Notes: a model not told the origin generated them from the letters alone. A DNA stretch of 64,000 nt from Microbacterium sp. LWH3-1.2 (GCF_040675855.1 NZ_JBEGIK010000001.1:1550001-1614000), one strand, 5' to 3'; shown: positions 45,821-55,203, counted from the stretch's first letter. Translations and numbers: made by a program.

Positions 45821-45923
45821 CGCGTGAAAAGGGGCATGGTCAGCGCAGATGGGGCAAGGTCGGCGGAAAAGGGGCATCGTCGGAGAGCGAAGGGCGGCCA
45901 GGGCCGCCGGGTAGGGTGGACGC

Positions 45924-47048
45924 GTGAGCATGGACATCGAACTCGGCCGGGCCAAGCGCGCGCGCCGTGCCTACTCGTTCGACGACATCGCCGTGGTGCC
46001 GTCGCGGCGCACCCGCAACCCCGAGGACGTCTCGACGACCTGGACGATCGACGCCTTCAGCTTCGACATCCCTGTGCTGGGCGCCCCGATGGACTCGGTC
46101 GTGAGCCCGCGCACCGCGATCATGCTGGGTCAGCTCGGCGGGCTCGGCGTCCTCGACCTCGAGGGTCTCTGGACTCGCTACGACGACCCCGAGCCGCTGC
46201 TCGCCGAGATCGCCGGCCTCGAGAAGGCCGCCGCGACCCGCCGCATGCAGGAGCTCTACGCCGAGCCCATCAAGCCCGAGCTCGTGCGCGATCGCCTCGC
46301 CGAGATCCGCGCCGGGGGCGTCACGGTCGCCGGTTCCCTGACCCCGCAGCGCACCCAGGAGCTGTACGAGACGGTCGTCGCCGCCGGCGTCGACCTCTTC
46401 GTGATCCGCGGCACCACGGTCTCCGCCGAGCACGTCTCGAGCGTCGACCAGCCGCTGAACCTCAAGAAGTTCATCTACGACCTCGACGTTCCCGTCATCG
46501 TCGGCGGTGCGTCGACGTACACCGCCGCGCTGCACCTGATGCGCACCGGCGCCGCCGGCGTGCTCGTCGGCTTCGGTGGGGGAGCGGCGTCCACGACGCG
46601 GGCCACCCTGGGCCTTCATGCCCCGATGGCCACCGCGGTCGCCGACGTCGCCGGCGCGCGCCGCGACTACCTCGACGAGTCGGGCGGGCGCTATGTGCAC
46701 GTCATCGCCGACGGCGGCGTGGGCACATCGGGCGACATCGTCAAGGCGATCGCGATGGGCGCCGACGCCGTCATGCTCGGGGTCGCGCTTGCGCGGGCGA
46801 CGGATGCTCCGGGCCAGGGCTTCCACTGGGGACCCGAGGCGCACCACGCCAAGCTGCCGCGCGGCCGCCGCGTGAAGGTCGACCAGGTCGCCTCGCTCGA
46901 GGAGGTGCTCTACGGCCCCGCCCCGGTCGCCGACGGCACCGCGAACCTCATCGGGGCTCTCCGCAAGTCGATGGCCACGACCGGATACTCCGACCTCAAG
47001 GAGTTCCAGCGAGTCGAGGTCGTCGTCGCGCCATACGCCGCGGGATGA
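45924..47048 (+). CDS. guaB3: GuaB3 family IMP dehydrogenase-related protein
   Basis: 374-aa IMPDH-fold barrel without CBS domains. SFDDIAVVPSRRTRNPEDV and VPVIVGGASTYTAALHLMRTG (in two blocks) are typical of actinobacterial GuaB3. The canonical IMPDH loop GSICTTR is absent, replaced by GFGGGAASTTR, so the catalytic Cys is missing; recent reports link GuaB3 to XMP/GMP interconversion but I cannot test that here. GTG 45924 has TAGGGT 6 nt upstream, the leaderless pattern. Coupled to SURF1 by ATGA. Confidence 0.9.
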   Translation: MSMDIELGRAKRARRAYSFDDIAVVPSRRTRNPEDVSTTWTIDAFSFDIPVLGAPMDSVVSPRTAIMLGQLGGLGVLDLEGLWTRYDDPEPLLAEIAGLEKAAATRRMQELYAEPIKPELVRDRLAEIRAGGVTVAGSLTPQRTQELYETVVAAGVDLFVIRGTTVSAEHVSSVDQPLNLKKFIYDLDVPVIVGGASTYTAALHLMRTGAAGVLVGFGGGAASTTRATLGLHAPMATAVADVAGARRDYLDESGGRYVHVIADGGVGTSGDIVKAIAMGADAVMLGVALARATDAPGQGFHWGPEAHHAKLPRGRRVKVDQVASLEEVLYGPAPVADGTANLIGALRKSMATTGYSDLKEFQRVEVVVAPYAAG

Positions 47049-47932
47049 CGGATGCCATGACCGACCCCGACCCGGCGGGAGCGGCCGACCTCGCACCCGA
47101 GGCCTTCCCGCCGACCCTGCGCGAGGTGATGCTGCGGCCGCGATGGATCGGGATGCTGCTGCTCTGCCTCGTCGTCGCGGGTGTCTTCGCGTGGCTCGGG
47201 CAGTGGCAGCTGGGTCGTGCGGTGCAGACGAATCCGGTGCCCCCCGGGGCGACGGAGGAGGTGCAGCCCCTCGCGGACGTCGCGCTGCCGGGCCAGTACC
47301 TCCCCGAGCCGCTCGTGGGCCAGCGCGTTCAGACGCGCGGCAGCTGGGTGCCCGACGACTTCATCGTCGTCGAGTCGCGCTACAACGACGGCGTCGAGGG
47401 CTACTGGGTGACCGGGCAGCTGCGCATCGACCCCGACGTGAGCGCGACGGTCGGCCCGACCTCCGTCGCGGTGGCGCTCGGGTGGGCCGCGACCGAGGAG
47501 GACGCGCGCGCGGCCGTCGAGCAGCTCGAGGGCGCAGCATCCGTCGCCGAGACCGTCGAGGTGACCGGACGCCTGATCTCCGACGAAGGGCCGGTGCTTC
47601 CGCCCCGTGGCGAGGATCCGCAGACGCTGACGCGCATGTCGCCGGCCGCACTGCTCGGCCAGTGGCACGATGTCGACGCCCTGTTCGTCTACCGGCCCTA
47701 CATCGTCTCGGTCGACGCCGTCGCGGGTCTCGACGCGATCTCATCGCCGGCGCCGGTCGAGGGTTCGGGCATCAACTGGCTCAACATCTTCTACGCCGTC
47801 GAGTGGGCGGTCTTCGCGGCCTTCGCGTTCTACCTCTGGTACCGCCTCGCGAAGGACGCGTGGGAGAAGGAGGTCGAGGACTTCGAGGACGACCGCGCGT
47901 CCGGCGACGACCCTGAGCCCGCAGCATCCTGA
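47045..47932 (+). CDS. SURF1-family cytochrome oxidase assembly protein
   Basis: 295-aa membrane protein with helices at both ends (WIGMLLLCLVVAGVFAWLGQ and FYAVEWAVFAAFAFYLWYRL) and an outer domain with GQYLPEPLVGQRVQTRGSW and YRPYIV. SURF1 assists assembly of the aa3 oxidase. ATG 47045 overlaps the guaB3 stop; ATG 47057 is an alternative. Confidence 0.88.
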   Translation: MTDAMTDPDPAGAADLAPEAFPPTLREVMLRPRWIGMLLLCLVVAGVFAWLGQWQLGRAVQTNPVPPGATEEVQPLADVALPGQYLPEPLVGQRVQTRGSWVPDDFIVVESRYNDGVEGYWVTGQLRIDPDVSATVGPTSVAVALGWAATEEDARAAVEQLEGAASVAETVEVTGRLISDEGPVLPPRGEDPQTLTRMSPAALLGQWHDVDALFVYRPYIVSVDAVAGLDAISSPAPVEGSGINWLNIFYAVEWAVFAAFAFYLWYRLAKDAWEKEVEDFEDDRASGDDPEPAAS

Positions 47933-47997
47933 GCGGGAACCGCCCCGCAGCCCTGAGCCAGGAAATCCGGCACAATGCCGCGGGTAGACTGAGGGTC

Positions 47998-48498
47998 ATG
48001 CCCCGCGCCCCGAAGCTCGCTTCCTTTCCGGCGATCCGCGGAGCCCTGAAGTTCTACCAGATCTGCTCGATCATCACGGGCACGATGCTGCTGCTGCTCG
48101 TTGCCGAGATGATCGTCAAGTACGCGGTCGGCTACGAGCTGTTCCTCGGTGGTTCCGGCGGGTTCCTGTGGTTCGCCCCCGTCGTCGAGACCGCCTCGGG
48201 CCTCGAGTCCACCGGTGACGGGTTCAACCTGTCGCTCGGCATCCTCGTCGCCCACGGCTGGTTCTACGTGGTCTACCTGATCTCGTGCTTCCGCGTGTGG
48301 AGCCTGATGCGCTGGAACCTCCTGCGTCTGGGCATGCTCGCCGCGGGCGGCATCGTGCCCCTCCTCTCGTTCTTCATGGAGGCGCGCGTCGGCCGCGACG
48401 TCAAGACCTATCTGGCCGAGCGTGAGGCGGCTGAGCTGCACTCGCGCGCCGAGCACTCGTCCCTCACTCACGCCATCCCGACGGAGAACAAGCGTTGA
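47998..48498 (+). CDS. DUF3817 membrane protein
   Basis: 166-aa protein with three helices ([54 protein letters not shown]), the DUF3817 pattern common before guaA in actinobacteria. TAGACT lies 7 nt before the ATG, the leaderless pattern. It overlaps guaA by TTGA. Confidence 0.88.
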   Translation: MPRAPKLASFPAIRGALKFYQICSIITGTMLLLLVAEMIVKYAVGYELFLGGSGGFLWFAPVVETASGLESTGDGFNLSLGILVAHGWFYVVYLISCFRVWSLMRWNLLRLGMLAAGGIVPLLSFFMEARVGRDVKTYLAEREAAELHSRAEHSSLTHAIPTENKR

Positions 48499-50093
48499 CC
48501 CAGAGCCCTTCAGAAACAGCGACCGATACGTCCCAGCGCCCCGTTCTCGTCGTCGATTTCGGCGCCCAGTATGCGCAGCTGATCGCGCGCCGCGTGCGCG
48601 AGGCCGGCGTCTACAGCGAGATCGTGCCGCACACCGCGACCGCCGCCGACATCGCGGCGAAGAACCCGGTCGGCATCATCCTGTCGGGCGGGCCGTCGTC
48701 CGTGTACGAGGAGGGTGCTCCCGCGCTCGACACCGATGTCTTCGACCTGAACGTGCCGACGCTCGGCATCTGCTACGGCTTCCAGGTGATGGCGCAGGCG
48801 CTCGGCGGCGAGGTCGCGAACACCGGACTCCGTGAGTACGGAGCGACGGACGCCGTCGTCGCGAACGACGGCGGTGTGCTGCTGGGCGGGCAGCCCGTCG
48901 AGCAGAACGTCTGGATGAGCCACGGCGACCAGGTGTCGCGCGCACCGGAGGGCTTCGAGGTGCTCGCCGCGACGGCTGCCACCCCGGTCGCCGCGTTCGG
49001 CAGCGACGAGCGGCGCCTGTACGGCGTGCAGTGGCACCCCGAGGTCAAGCACTCCGATCACGGCCAGCAGGTCATCGAGAACTTCCTGCACAAGGCGGCG
49101 GGTCTTCCGGCCGACTGGAACAGCGGCAATGTCATCGCCGAGCAGGTCGCGAAGATCCAGGCGCAGGTCGGCACCGGCCGCGTCATCTGCGGTCTGTCGG
49201 GGGGCGTCGACTCCGCCGTCGCGGCGGCCCTCGTGCACAAGGCCGTCGGCGACCAGCTCGTCTGCATCTTCGTCGATCACGGGCTCCTGCGGAAGGACGA
49301 GCGCGAGCAGGTCGAGCAGGACTACGTCGCCTCGACCGGTGTGCGCCTGGTCACGGTCGACGCGCGCGAGCAGTTCCTGAACGCCCTCGCCGGTGTCAGC
49401 GACCCCGAGCAGAAGCGCAAGATCATCGGCCGCGAATTCATCCGCACGTTCGAGCAGGCCGAGGCCGCGCTCGTTGCGGAGGCGGAGGCCGACGGCGAGC
49501 CTATCCGCTTCCTCGTTCAGGGCACGCTCTACCCCGACGTCGTCGAGTCGGGCGGCGGCACGGGCACCGCGAACATCAAGTCGCACCACAACGTGGGCGG
49601 CCTCCCCGAGGACCTGCAGTTCGAGCTCGTCGAGCCGCTGCGCACCCTCTTCAAGGACGAGGTGCGTGCGATCGGACGCGAACTCGGCCTTCCCGAGGTG
49701 ATCGTGGGCCGCCAGCCGTTTCCGGGCCCCGGCCTCGGCATCCGGATCGTGGGTGAGGTCACCGCTGACCGTCTCGAGATTCTGCGCGATGCGGACGCCA
49801 TCGCCCGCGAGGAGCTGACGAAGGCGGGCCTCGACGGTGAGATCTGGCAGTGCCCGGTGGTGCTGCTCGCCGACGTGCGCTCGGTCGGCGTGCAGGGCGA
49901 CGGCCGCACGTACGGCCACCCGATCGTGCTGCGCCCCGTCTCGAGCGAGGACGCGATGACCGCCGACTGGACGCGCCTGCCCTACGACGTGCTGTCGAAG
50001 ATCTCGAACCGCATCACGAACGAGGTGCGCGAGGTCAACCGCGTGGTGCTCGACGTGACGTCGAAGCCCCCGGGGACCATCGAGTGGGAGTGA
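48495..50093 (+). CDS. guaA: GMP synthase (glutamine-hydrolysing)
   Basis: 532-aa enzyme converting XMP to GMP. Glutaminase half: [18 protein letters not shown], catalytic Cys in [11 protein letters not shown], and QWHPEVKHS with the His/Glu pair. Synthetase half: [15 protein letters not shown]-loop, [11 protein letters not shown], and C-terminal KPPGTIEWE. It uses a TTG start overlapping the DUF3817 stop. With guaB and guaB3 nearby, guanine nucleotide synthesis is well represented in the window. Confidence 0.97.
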   Translation: MTQSPSETATDTSQRPVLVVDFGAQYAQLIARRVREAGVYSEIVPHTATAADIAAKNPVGIILSGGPSSVYEEGAPALDTDVFDLNVPTLGICYGFQVMAQALGGEVANTGLREYGATDAVVANDGGVLLGGQPVEQNVWMSHGDQVSRAPEGFEVLAATAATPVAAFGSDERRLYGVQWHPEVKHSDHGQQVIENFLHKAAGLPADWNSGNVIAEQVAKIQAQVGTGRVICGLSGGVDSAVAAALVHKAVGDQLVCIFVDHGLLRKDEREQVEQDYVASTGVRLVTVDAREQFLNALAGVSDPEQKRKIIGREFIRTFEQAEAALVAEAEADGEPIRFLVQGTLYPDVVESGGGTGTANIKSHHNVGGLPEDLQFELVEPLRTLFKDEVRAIGRELGLPEVIVGRQPFPGPGLGIRIVGEVTADRLEILRDADAIAREELTKAGLDGEIWQCPVVLLADVRSVGVQGDGRTYGHPIVLRPVSSEDAMTADWTRLPYDVLSKISNRITNEVREVNRVVLDVTSKPPGTIEWE

Positions 50094-50102
50094 GTTCATG
50101 AT

Positions 50103-50129
50103 GAACGCCTCGGCGATGCCGGGGCGTTC
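50103..50129 (+). terminator. guaA terminator
   Basis: A 12-bp stem GAACGCCTCGGC / GCCGGGGCGTTC with one wobble, loop GAT, 9 nt after the stop. Confidence 0.82.
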
Positions 50130-50188
50130 GTCGTTTTCCCGGGCGCCTCGGCGGGCCGGGTGGTCTGCTCATGGGTGAGGATGGACGA

Positions 50189-51580
50189 GTGACGACGGAC
50201 TCCGCCCCCTCGCTGCCCGACGCCGACTATGTGCTGGTCGGCAGCCGCGTCGCCCTGGGACTGGACGGCGGGTTCGCGGTCGCTGTGCCGTCGCGGCTGC
50301 GCCTGCTCGCGTCGGCGGGGGCGCCCGACCCGCTGCAATTGAGCCTTGACGGCGCGTCGCCCCAGGTCCACGCCGCGCAGCGGCAGGCTTTCGTCGACGC
50401 CGGGCTGCTCGAGAGCACTGCATCGGCACGCAACCTCTTCGACGACATCGTCGCCGATCCGACGTGGCTTCTCGCAGCGGGCGATCCGATCGCGGACGGC
50501 ACGTTCGAGGGGGAGCAGCGGACGATCACGGATGCCTCGGGCTCGGCGATCGTCACGCTGCCCGTGTTCCGCGACAACCCGACGTGGCACCTCGGCGACG
50601 CCCCGATCGTGGTGCACGCCCCCGACGGGGACCGCGTGCTGCGCGGCTTCCGAAGCCTGTACGCCGCGTGGCTCACGCACCTGGCCGACGAGCGTCGCGC
50701 GGCTGCGGGCGACCCCGACCGCGTGCTCGTGGTGATCTTCGAGTCGCGCCAGATCGGCGAGGCGATGGTCGACTGGGACGATCCCCGGGTGCGCCTCGTG
50801 CACACCGTGCACAACTCGCACCTGCCGGAGCCGTACGACGACCCCGATGCTCCGGTCACCGGGATGTGGGAGCGGTGGCTGTCGACCGTCGATCGCTATG
50901 ACGCGGTGCTCTGGCCGACTGCGGCTCAGCGCGACGAGGTCGCCGCGCGCTTCGGCAACCCCGGCACGTTCCACGTCGTGCCCAACACCATCGAGCTCGG
51001 CACCGAGCCGCCGGGCGTGGAGTCGCGCGACCCGCACCTCGTGGTGATGCTCAACAGGCTCGCCCCCCAGAAGCGCGTCGACCTCGCGATCCGCGCGTGG
51101 GTGCGGGTGGTCGAGGCGGTACCCGAGGCGAGGCTCGATGTCTACGGCGACGGCCCGCTGCGCGAGGAGCTTCAGGGCCTGATCGACGAGCTCGGGGTGG
51201 CGGCATCCGTGTCTCTCCATGGCGCGACCGCCGACCGCGACGCGATCTTCGACCGTGCCGCTCTGTTCGTCACATCGACGGCGTTCGAGGGACAGGGGCT
51301 GTCGATCGCCGAGGCGCTCGCCCGCGGACTGCCCGTCGTCTCGTTCGACGCCCGGTACGGACCGCGGGAGACGACTGACGGTGCCGGCGTGCTCGTGCCG
51401 CCGGGTGACGCCGACGCGCTCGCCGCCGAGATCATCGACCTGCTGCGCGACGACGCCCGCCGTGCCGAGCTGGCGTCGCGCGCGAGGGCCGCCGCTGCGG
51501 CGTTCACGCCCGACGCGGTGCGTCCCGCGTTGGTCGCCGCGCTGCGGTCCGCGGTCGAGAACCCGTCGCGGCGCGCCTGA
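50189..51580 (+). CDS. GT4-family glycosyltransferase
   Basis: 463-aa enzyme. The C-terminal half is a GT-B domain: VVMLNRLAPQKRVDLAIRAW, LDVYGDGPLREEL, VTSTAFEGQGLSIAEALARG with the E-x7-E nucleotide-sugar motif. The N-terminal half resembles poly(glycerol phosphate) glucosyltransferases (VLVVIFESRQIG, LVHTVHNSHL). Acceptor unknown; cell-wall teichoic acid or another glycopolymer is plausible. GTG 50189 with GAGGA 7 nt upstream is preferred to ATG 50171. Confidence 0.86.
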   Translation: MTTDSAPSLPDADYVLVGSRVALGLDGGFAVAVPSRLRLLASAGAPDPLQLSLDGASPQVHAAQRQAFVDAGLLESTASARNLFDDIVADPTWLLAAGDPIADGTFEGEQRTITDASGSAIVTLPVFRDNPTWHLGDAPIVVHAPDGDRVLRGFRSLYAAWLTHLADERRAAAGDPDRVLVVIFESRQIGEAMVDWDDPRVRLVHTVHNSHLPEPYDDPDAPVTGMWERWLSTVDRYDAVLWPTAAQRDEVAARFGNPGTFHVVPNTIELGTEPPGVESRDPHLVVMLNRLAPQKRVDLAIRAWVRVVEAVPEARLDVYGDGPLREELQGLIDELGVAASVSLHGATADRDAIFDRAALFVTSTAFEGQGLSIAEALARGLPVVSFDARYGPRETTDGAGVLVPPGDADALAAEIIDLLRDDARRAELASRARAAAAAFTPDAVRPALVAALRSAVENPSRRA

Positions 51581-51596
51581 GCTCTCCCTGGCGGTT

Positions 51597-52212
51597 TTGG
51601 CGAGTCGCCACATCCGGGGCCGCCGTGGGTGGTTCTTGGCGAGCCGCCACATCCGGGGCCCCCCGTGGGTCGTTCTTGGCGAGTCGCCGCACTCTGGACC
51701 TCGTGGGTGGTTCTTGGCGAGTCGCCGCATCCGGGGCCCGCCGTGGGTGGTTCTTGGCGAGTCGCCGCACTCTGGACCCCGTGGGTCGTTGTTGGCGAGT
51801 CGCCATGTCGCGGCGATGCGGGCTCTGGTTCATGGCGAGTCGCCAGGATCGCTGCCGGCGGGCGTCCTTGTGGTCTTGGCGAGTCGCCGCATCCGGGGCC
51901 CGCCGTGGGTCGTTCTTGGCGAGTCGCAACATCCGGGGCCCGCCGTGGGTCGTTCTTGGCGAGTCGCAACATCCGGGGCCCGCCGTGGGTGGTTCTTGGC
52001 GAGTCGCCGCATCCGGGGCCCGCCGTGGGTGGTTCTTGGCGAGTCGCCGCACTCTGGACCCCGTGGGTCGTTGTTGGCGAGTCGCCGCATCCGGGGCCCG
52101 CCGTGGGTGGTTCATGGCGAGTCGCCAGGATCGCTGCCGGCGGGCGCCCTTGTGGTCTTGGCGAGTCGCCAGGCTCTCGTTCCGGCGTGGGTGGGTCTTG
52201 GCGAGTCGCCAA
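51597..52212. repeat. Dense array of TGGCGAGTCGCCA palindromes, 16 copies
   Basis: Sixteen copies of TTGGCGAGTCGCC (few variants) fill the gap between the glycosyltransferase and clpP genes, with about 25-bp intervening segments of a few recurring types (CGCATCCGGGGCCCGCCGTG; CGCACTCTGGACCCC; AGGATCGCTGCCGGCGGG). Spacing varies (38, 39, 40 bp), so no frame is kept, and open frames exist in several phases on both strands only because stops are rare. The same element is at 8048-8177. 52213-52301 shows nothing but the clpP upstream region. Confidence 0.95.
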
Positions 52213-52301
52213 AATCGCAGGGCGAGAGGGATCCGCCGACGGCAGAGCCGCTGGGAGCGGAGACGGATGCCGCGCCCGCCACGGGCGCGCAGGCTGAGGG
52301 C

Positions 52302-52931
52302 ATGGCAGACGAAGGCAAAATCCCCCAGTTCGGGGCCGAGGCGCGGCGCGAGCTGTTCCATCAGCGCGTGCTCGTGCTCGACGGCCCGCTCGACGACGAC
52401 AACGGCACCCTGATCGCGACGCAGCTGCTGGCGCTCGCGGCGGAGGACGAGGCATCCGATATCGCCCTCTGGATCCACTCTCCCGGAGGATCGGTGCCCT
52501 CGATGCTCGCGATCCGCGACGTCATGAGCCTCATCCCGAACGATGTTGCGACCCTCGCGCTCGGCCTTGCATGCAGCGCGGGGCAGTTCCTGCTGTCGGC
52601 GGGTGCACGAGGCAAGCGGCGCGCGCTGCCCCACGCGCGGATCCTCATGCACCAGGGTTCCGCGGGCATCGGCGGCTCAGCGGTCGATGTCGAGGTGCAG
52701 GCCGGCGACCTGCGACACATGCGGGACACCGTGCTGGGCCTCATCGCCGCCGACACCGGGCAGAGCCTCGAGCGCATCTTCGAGGATTCGCTGCACGACC
52801 GCTGGTACACGGCCGCCGAGGCTCGGGACTACGGGTTCATCGACGGGATCGTCGAGTCGTTCGCACAGGTGGTTCCGCGACGGCGACGGCCCGCGGGGCT
52901 CGGACTCGGACCGGCTGAGGTGGCGGCATGA
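52302..52931 (+). CDS. ClpP-family serine protease, catalytic triad intact
   Basis: 209-aa ClpP-like protease subunit. SPGGSVPSMLAIRDVM, the nucleophile in LACSAGQFLL (Ser92), His117 in ILMHQGSAG, and the Asp in LHDRWYTAAEA are all present. It pairs with the next gene through an ATGA overlap. No good ribosome site is visible before ATG 52302. The N-terminus lacks the usual MxxxIPxV processing region seen in the next gene. The serine motif ACSAG departs from the usual ASMGA, so it is a divergent, probably accessory ClpP and not the main housekeeping one. Confidence 0.88.
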   Translation: MADEGKIPQFGAEARRELFHQRVLVLDGPLDDDNGTLIATQLLALAAEDEASDIALWIHSPGGSVPSMLAIRDVMSLIPNDVATLALGLACSAGQFLLSAGARGKRRALPHARILMHQGSAGIGGSAVDVEVQAGDLRHMRDTVLGLIAADTGQSLERIFEDSLHDRWYTAAEARDYGFIDGIVESFAQVVPRRRRPAGLGLGPAEVAA

Positions 52932-53530
52932 GCTCGTACACGATCCCGAACGTAGTGGCGCAGCATCCGCGCGGCGACCGCATCATGGACGTCTACTCGC
53001 ACCTGCTCGCCGAGCGGGTCGTCTACCTCGGCACGGGCATCGACGCGGGCGTCGCCAACGCACTCATCGCGCAACTGCTGCACCTCGACGCCGACAGCCC
53101 GGACAGCGATATCCAGCTCTACATCAACTGCGAGGGCGGCGATCCCTCGGCGATGCTCGCGGTGTACGACACGATGCAGCACGTGCGGCCCGACGTCGCG
53201 ACGACCGTCGTGGGACAGGCGATCGGCGTCGGCGCCGTGATGCTCGCGGCGGGCGCGGCCGGCAAGCGCTCGGTGCTGCCGCACGCGCGAATCGTGCTGC
53301 ACCAGCCGGCGGGCCAAGGGAGGGGCGCCATCCCCGACCTCATCCTCCAGGCCGACGAACTGGTGCGCGTGCGCGGCGAGGTGGAGGAGATCCTCGCGAG
53401 GCACACGGGACAAGATGCCGCCAAGCTGCGGACCGACACCGACCGCGACCGCGTCTTCACCGCCGCCGACGCGGTGACCTACGGCCTCGCCGACCACGTG
53501 CTCGATCGGGCATCCGCCCCCGCGCGTTGA
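52928..53530 (+). CDS. ClpP-like protein lacking the catalytic serine
   Basis: 200-aa ClpP homologue. YSHLLAERVVYLGTGID and VLPHARIVLHQPAGQ are strongly ClpP, and His125 and the RDRVFTAADAV Asp region remain. The nucleophile elbow, normally GQAASMGA, reads GQAIGVGA, so Gly100 replaces Ser; the substrate loop SPGGS is CEGGD. It is therefore probably inactive, as in ClpR subunits, and would form mixed rings with the active partner just upstream. Its last codons (SAPAR, stop) lie in a hairpin shared with the convergent LigD gene. Confidence 0.87.
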   Translation: MSSYTIPNVVAQHPRGDRIMDVYSHLLAERVVYLGTGIDAGVANALIAQLLHLDADSPDSDIQLYINCEGGDPSAMLAVYDTMQHVRPDVATTVVGQAIGVGAVMLAAGAAGKRSVLPHARIVLHQPAGQGRGAIPDLILQADELVRVRGEVEEILARHTGQDAAKLRTDTDRDRVFTAADAVTYGLADHVLDRASAPAR

Positions 53531-53566
53531 GCGGAGGGCGCTCCAGCTCGCTCAACGCGCGGGGGC
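53516..53566. terminator. 18-bp inverted repeat coding the C-termini of two convergent genes
   Basis: The arms 53516-53533 and 53549-53566 are exact reverse complements (core CCCCCGCGCGTTGAGCG) around a 15-nt loop. Each arm contains the last codons and TGA stop of one gene, so both proteins end in APAR. It probably acts as a bidirectional terminator. Confidence 0.9.
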
Positions 53567-54811
53567 GGGCGCGCCAGGAGCGCCCGGCCAGGTCTTGCCC
53601 TCCCAGGGGTCGTAGTCGGCGAGGAGCTCCTCCTGGGGCGGGCGCTCAGCCTCGGGCACGTGCTGCAAGTTGACGCGCACGCGGTACCAGAGCGAGCTCG
53701 ACCCGCGCATGCCGTCGATGAGCACGTCGGCGGGGTGCAGCTGCGCCACCACGGACGCGTGGCTGCTCTTCCACGCCTCGAGGGCGTGGACCGCCTCGGG
53801 CTTGGTCTTCGTGCGGGCGATCTCGATGAGCGGCATCGTCGACTGGCGGCGTCCAGACCCGTCACCCCCGCGGGGCGGCTTATCGGCCGGGCCGAGTTCC
53901 TCGGCGAGGCGCAGGAGCCCGTCGAGCGTGCCGAGAGCGTCGTCGATGCCGGCGTGAGGGTCGCCGATGTCCGCGTACCGCCGGGGCACCGTGAGCGCGG
54001 TGAACTCGGCGGGGCGTCGCGCGCGCACCTCGTCCCAGTCGAGCGGGGTGGAGACGCGTGCGTCGGGCAGCGGGCGGATCGAGTAGGCCGACGCCACGGT
54101 GCGGTCCTTGGCGTTCTGGTTGAAGTCGACGAACACGCTCTCGCCCCGCTCCTCCTTCCACCACCGCGCGGTCGCGAGTCCGGGCGCGCGGTTCTCGACC
54201 TCGCGGGCGAGCGTCTCGGCGGCGAGGCGCACCTGCCTGTAGTCCCAGTCCGGCGCGATCCGCACCAGGATGTGCATTCCCCGCGAGCCGCTCGTCTTCG
54301 GCCAGCCCACGAGTCCGACGTCGTCGAGCACCTCGCGCGCGACGAAGGCGACGTCGACGATCTGCGACCAGTCGACCCCCGGCATGGGGTCGAGATCGAT
54401 ACGCAACTCGTCGGGACGGTCGAGGTCCTCGGCACGGACGGGATGCGGGTTCAGGTCGAGACAACCGAGGTTGACGACCCATGCGAGGCCCGCAGCATCC
54501 CGGATCACCGCCTCCTCGGCGGACGTGCCCCGCGCGTACTGCAGCGTCGCCGTGTCGATGAAGTCGGGATGGTTCTCGGGTACGCGCTTCTGGAAGAACG
54601 GCTCCTGGTCGATGCCCTTCGGGAAGCGCTTGAGGACCATCGGGCGACCGCCCGCGCCACGGAGCGCGCCGTCGGCGACGGCGAGGTAGTACCGGACGAC
54701 GTCGAGCTTGGTGATCCCCGGCTCGGGGAACACGATCTTGCTCGGGCTCGAGATGCGCACCTCGTGCCCGTCGATCTCGAGGATCTCGGCTTCCGACTTC
54801 GCGGGCGTCAC
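53552..54811 (-). CDS. LigD-type polymerase/primase domain protein
   Basis: 419-aa AEP-superfamily polymerase as in the polymerase domain of LigD (bacterial non-homologous end joining). The metal site is LRIDLDPMPG, SGSRGMHILV is the nucleotide-binding motif, and VFVDFNQNAKDRT carries the third acidic residue. There is no ligase or nuclease domain. Start GTG 54811 with TAGCCT 6 nt upstream on the same strand (54818-54823), the leaderless pattern. Ku is not encoded in the window. Confidence 0.92.
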   Translation of the reverse strand: MTPAKSEAEILEIDGHEVRISSPSKIVFPEPGITKLDVVRYYLAVADGALRGAGGRPMVLKRFPKGIDQEPFFQKRVPENHPDFIDTATLQYARGTSAEEAVIRDAAGLAWVVNLGCLDLNPHPVRAEDLDRPDELRIDLDPMPGVDWSQIVDVAFVAREVLDDVGLVGWPKTSGSRGMHILVRIAPDWDYRQVRLAAETLAREVENRAPGLATARWWKEERGESVFVDFNQNAKDRTVASAYSIRPLPDARVSTPLDWDEVRARRPAEFTALTVPRRYADIGDPHAGIDDALGTLDGLLRLAEELGPADKPPRGGDGSGRRQSTMPLIEIARTKTKPEAVHALEAWKSSHASVVAQLHPADVLIDGMRGSSSLWYRVRVNLQHVPEAERPPQEELLADYDPWEGKTWPGAPGAPAPAR

Positions 54812-54864
54812 TCGGCCAGGCTAGCGACGGCCCGGGGCATCGACCAGAGGCACGTCCGGGCCGG

Positions 54865-55203
54865 TCACGCGGCGAGGGCGTAGGTGGCGCGGCATCCGAC
54901 CACCGCACGCTCGGTGGCGCGCGAGCGGAGGTCGTCGACGACACCCGCCGTCAGTTCGATCAGCGTCACCTCGAGCGCACCCGCGACCGCCGCGATCATC
55001 TCGCTGGACGGCTCCTTGAGACCTCGTTCGATCTCGGAGAGGTACTGCGGAGAGACGCCGGCACGGTCGGCCGTGTCTGCGAGGCGCTCGCCCCGTTCAT
55101 GGCGCAGGTTGCGCAGCCGCTCGCCCAGCGCGTCGCGCCAGAGCGGCTCGAGCTCACGAGAGGGGCGCGGGGCTTTCGCCGACAGCGGGATGATCTCGGC
55201 CAT
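54865..55203 (-). CDS. XRE-family transcriptional regulator
   Basis: 112-aa regulator with one helix-turn-helix (LRNLRHERGERLADTADRAG, SPQYLSEIERGLKEPSSEM) and a short C-terminus. ATG 55203 is preceded by TATCGT at 6 nt on its strand (55210-55215), the leaderless pattern. It diverges from the subtilase gene. Confidence 0.88.
   Translation of the reverse strand: MAEIIPLSAKAPRPSRELEPLWRDALGERLRNLRHERGERLADTADRAGVSPQYLSEIERGLKEPSSEMIAAVAGALEVTLIELTAGVVDDLRSRATERAVVGCRATYALAA

Noticed and set aside
45924..47048. Second functional canonical IMP dehydrogenase
   Set aside because: The catalytic loop Cys motif GSICTTR is missing and CBS domains are absent; the sequence fits GuaB3.
51597..52212. CRISPR array
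   Set aside because: The repeat is a 13-bp palindrome and the linkers recur among copies, unlike unique spacers; no cas genes are near.
51629..52297. Repetitive protein gene read through the palindrome array
   Set aside because: Spacing of 38-40 bp breaks the frame from unit to unit, several frames on both strands are open, and there is no start signal.
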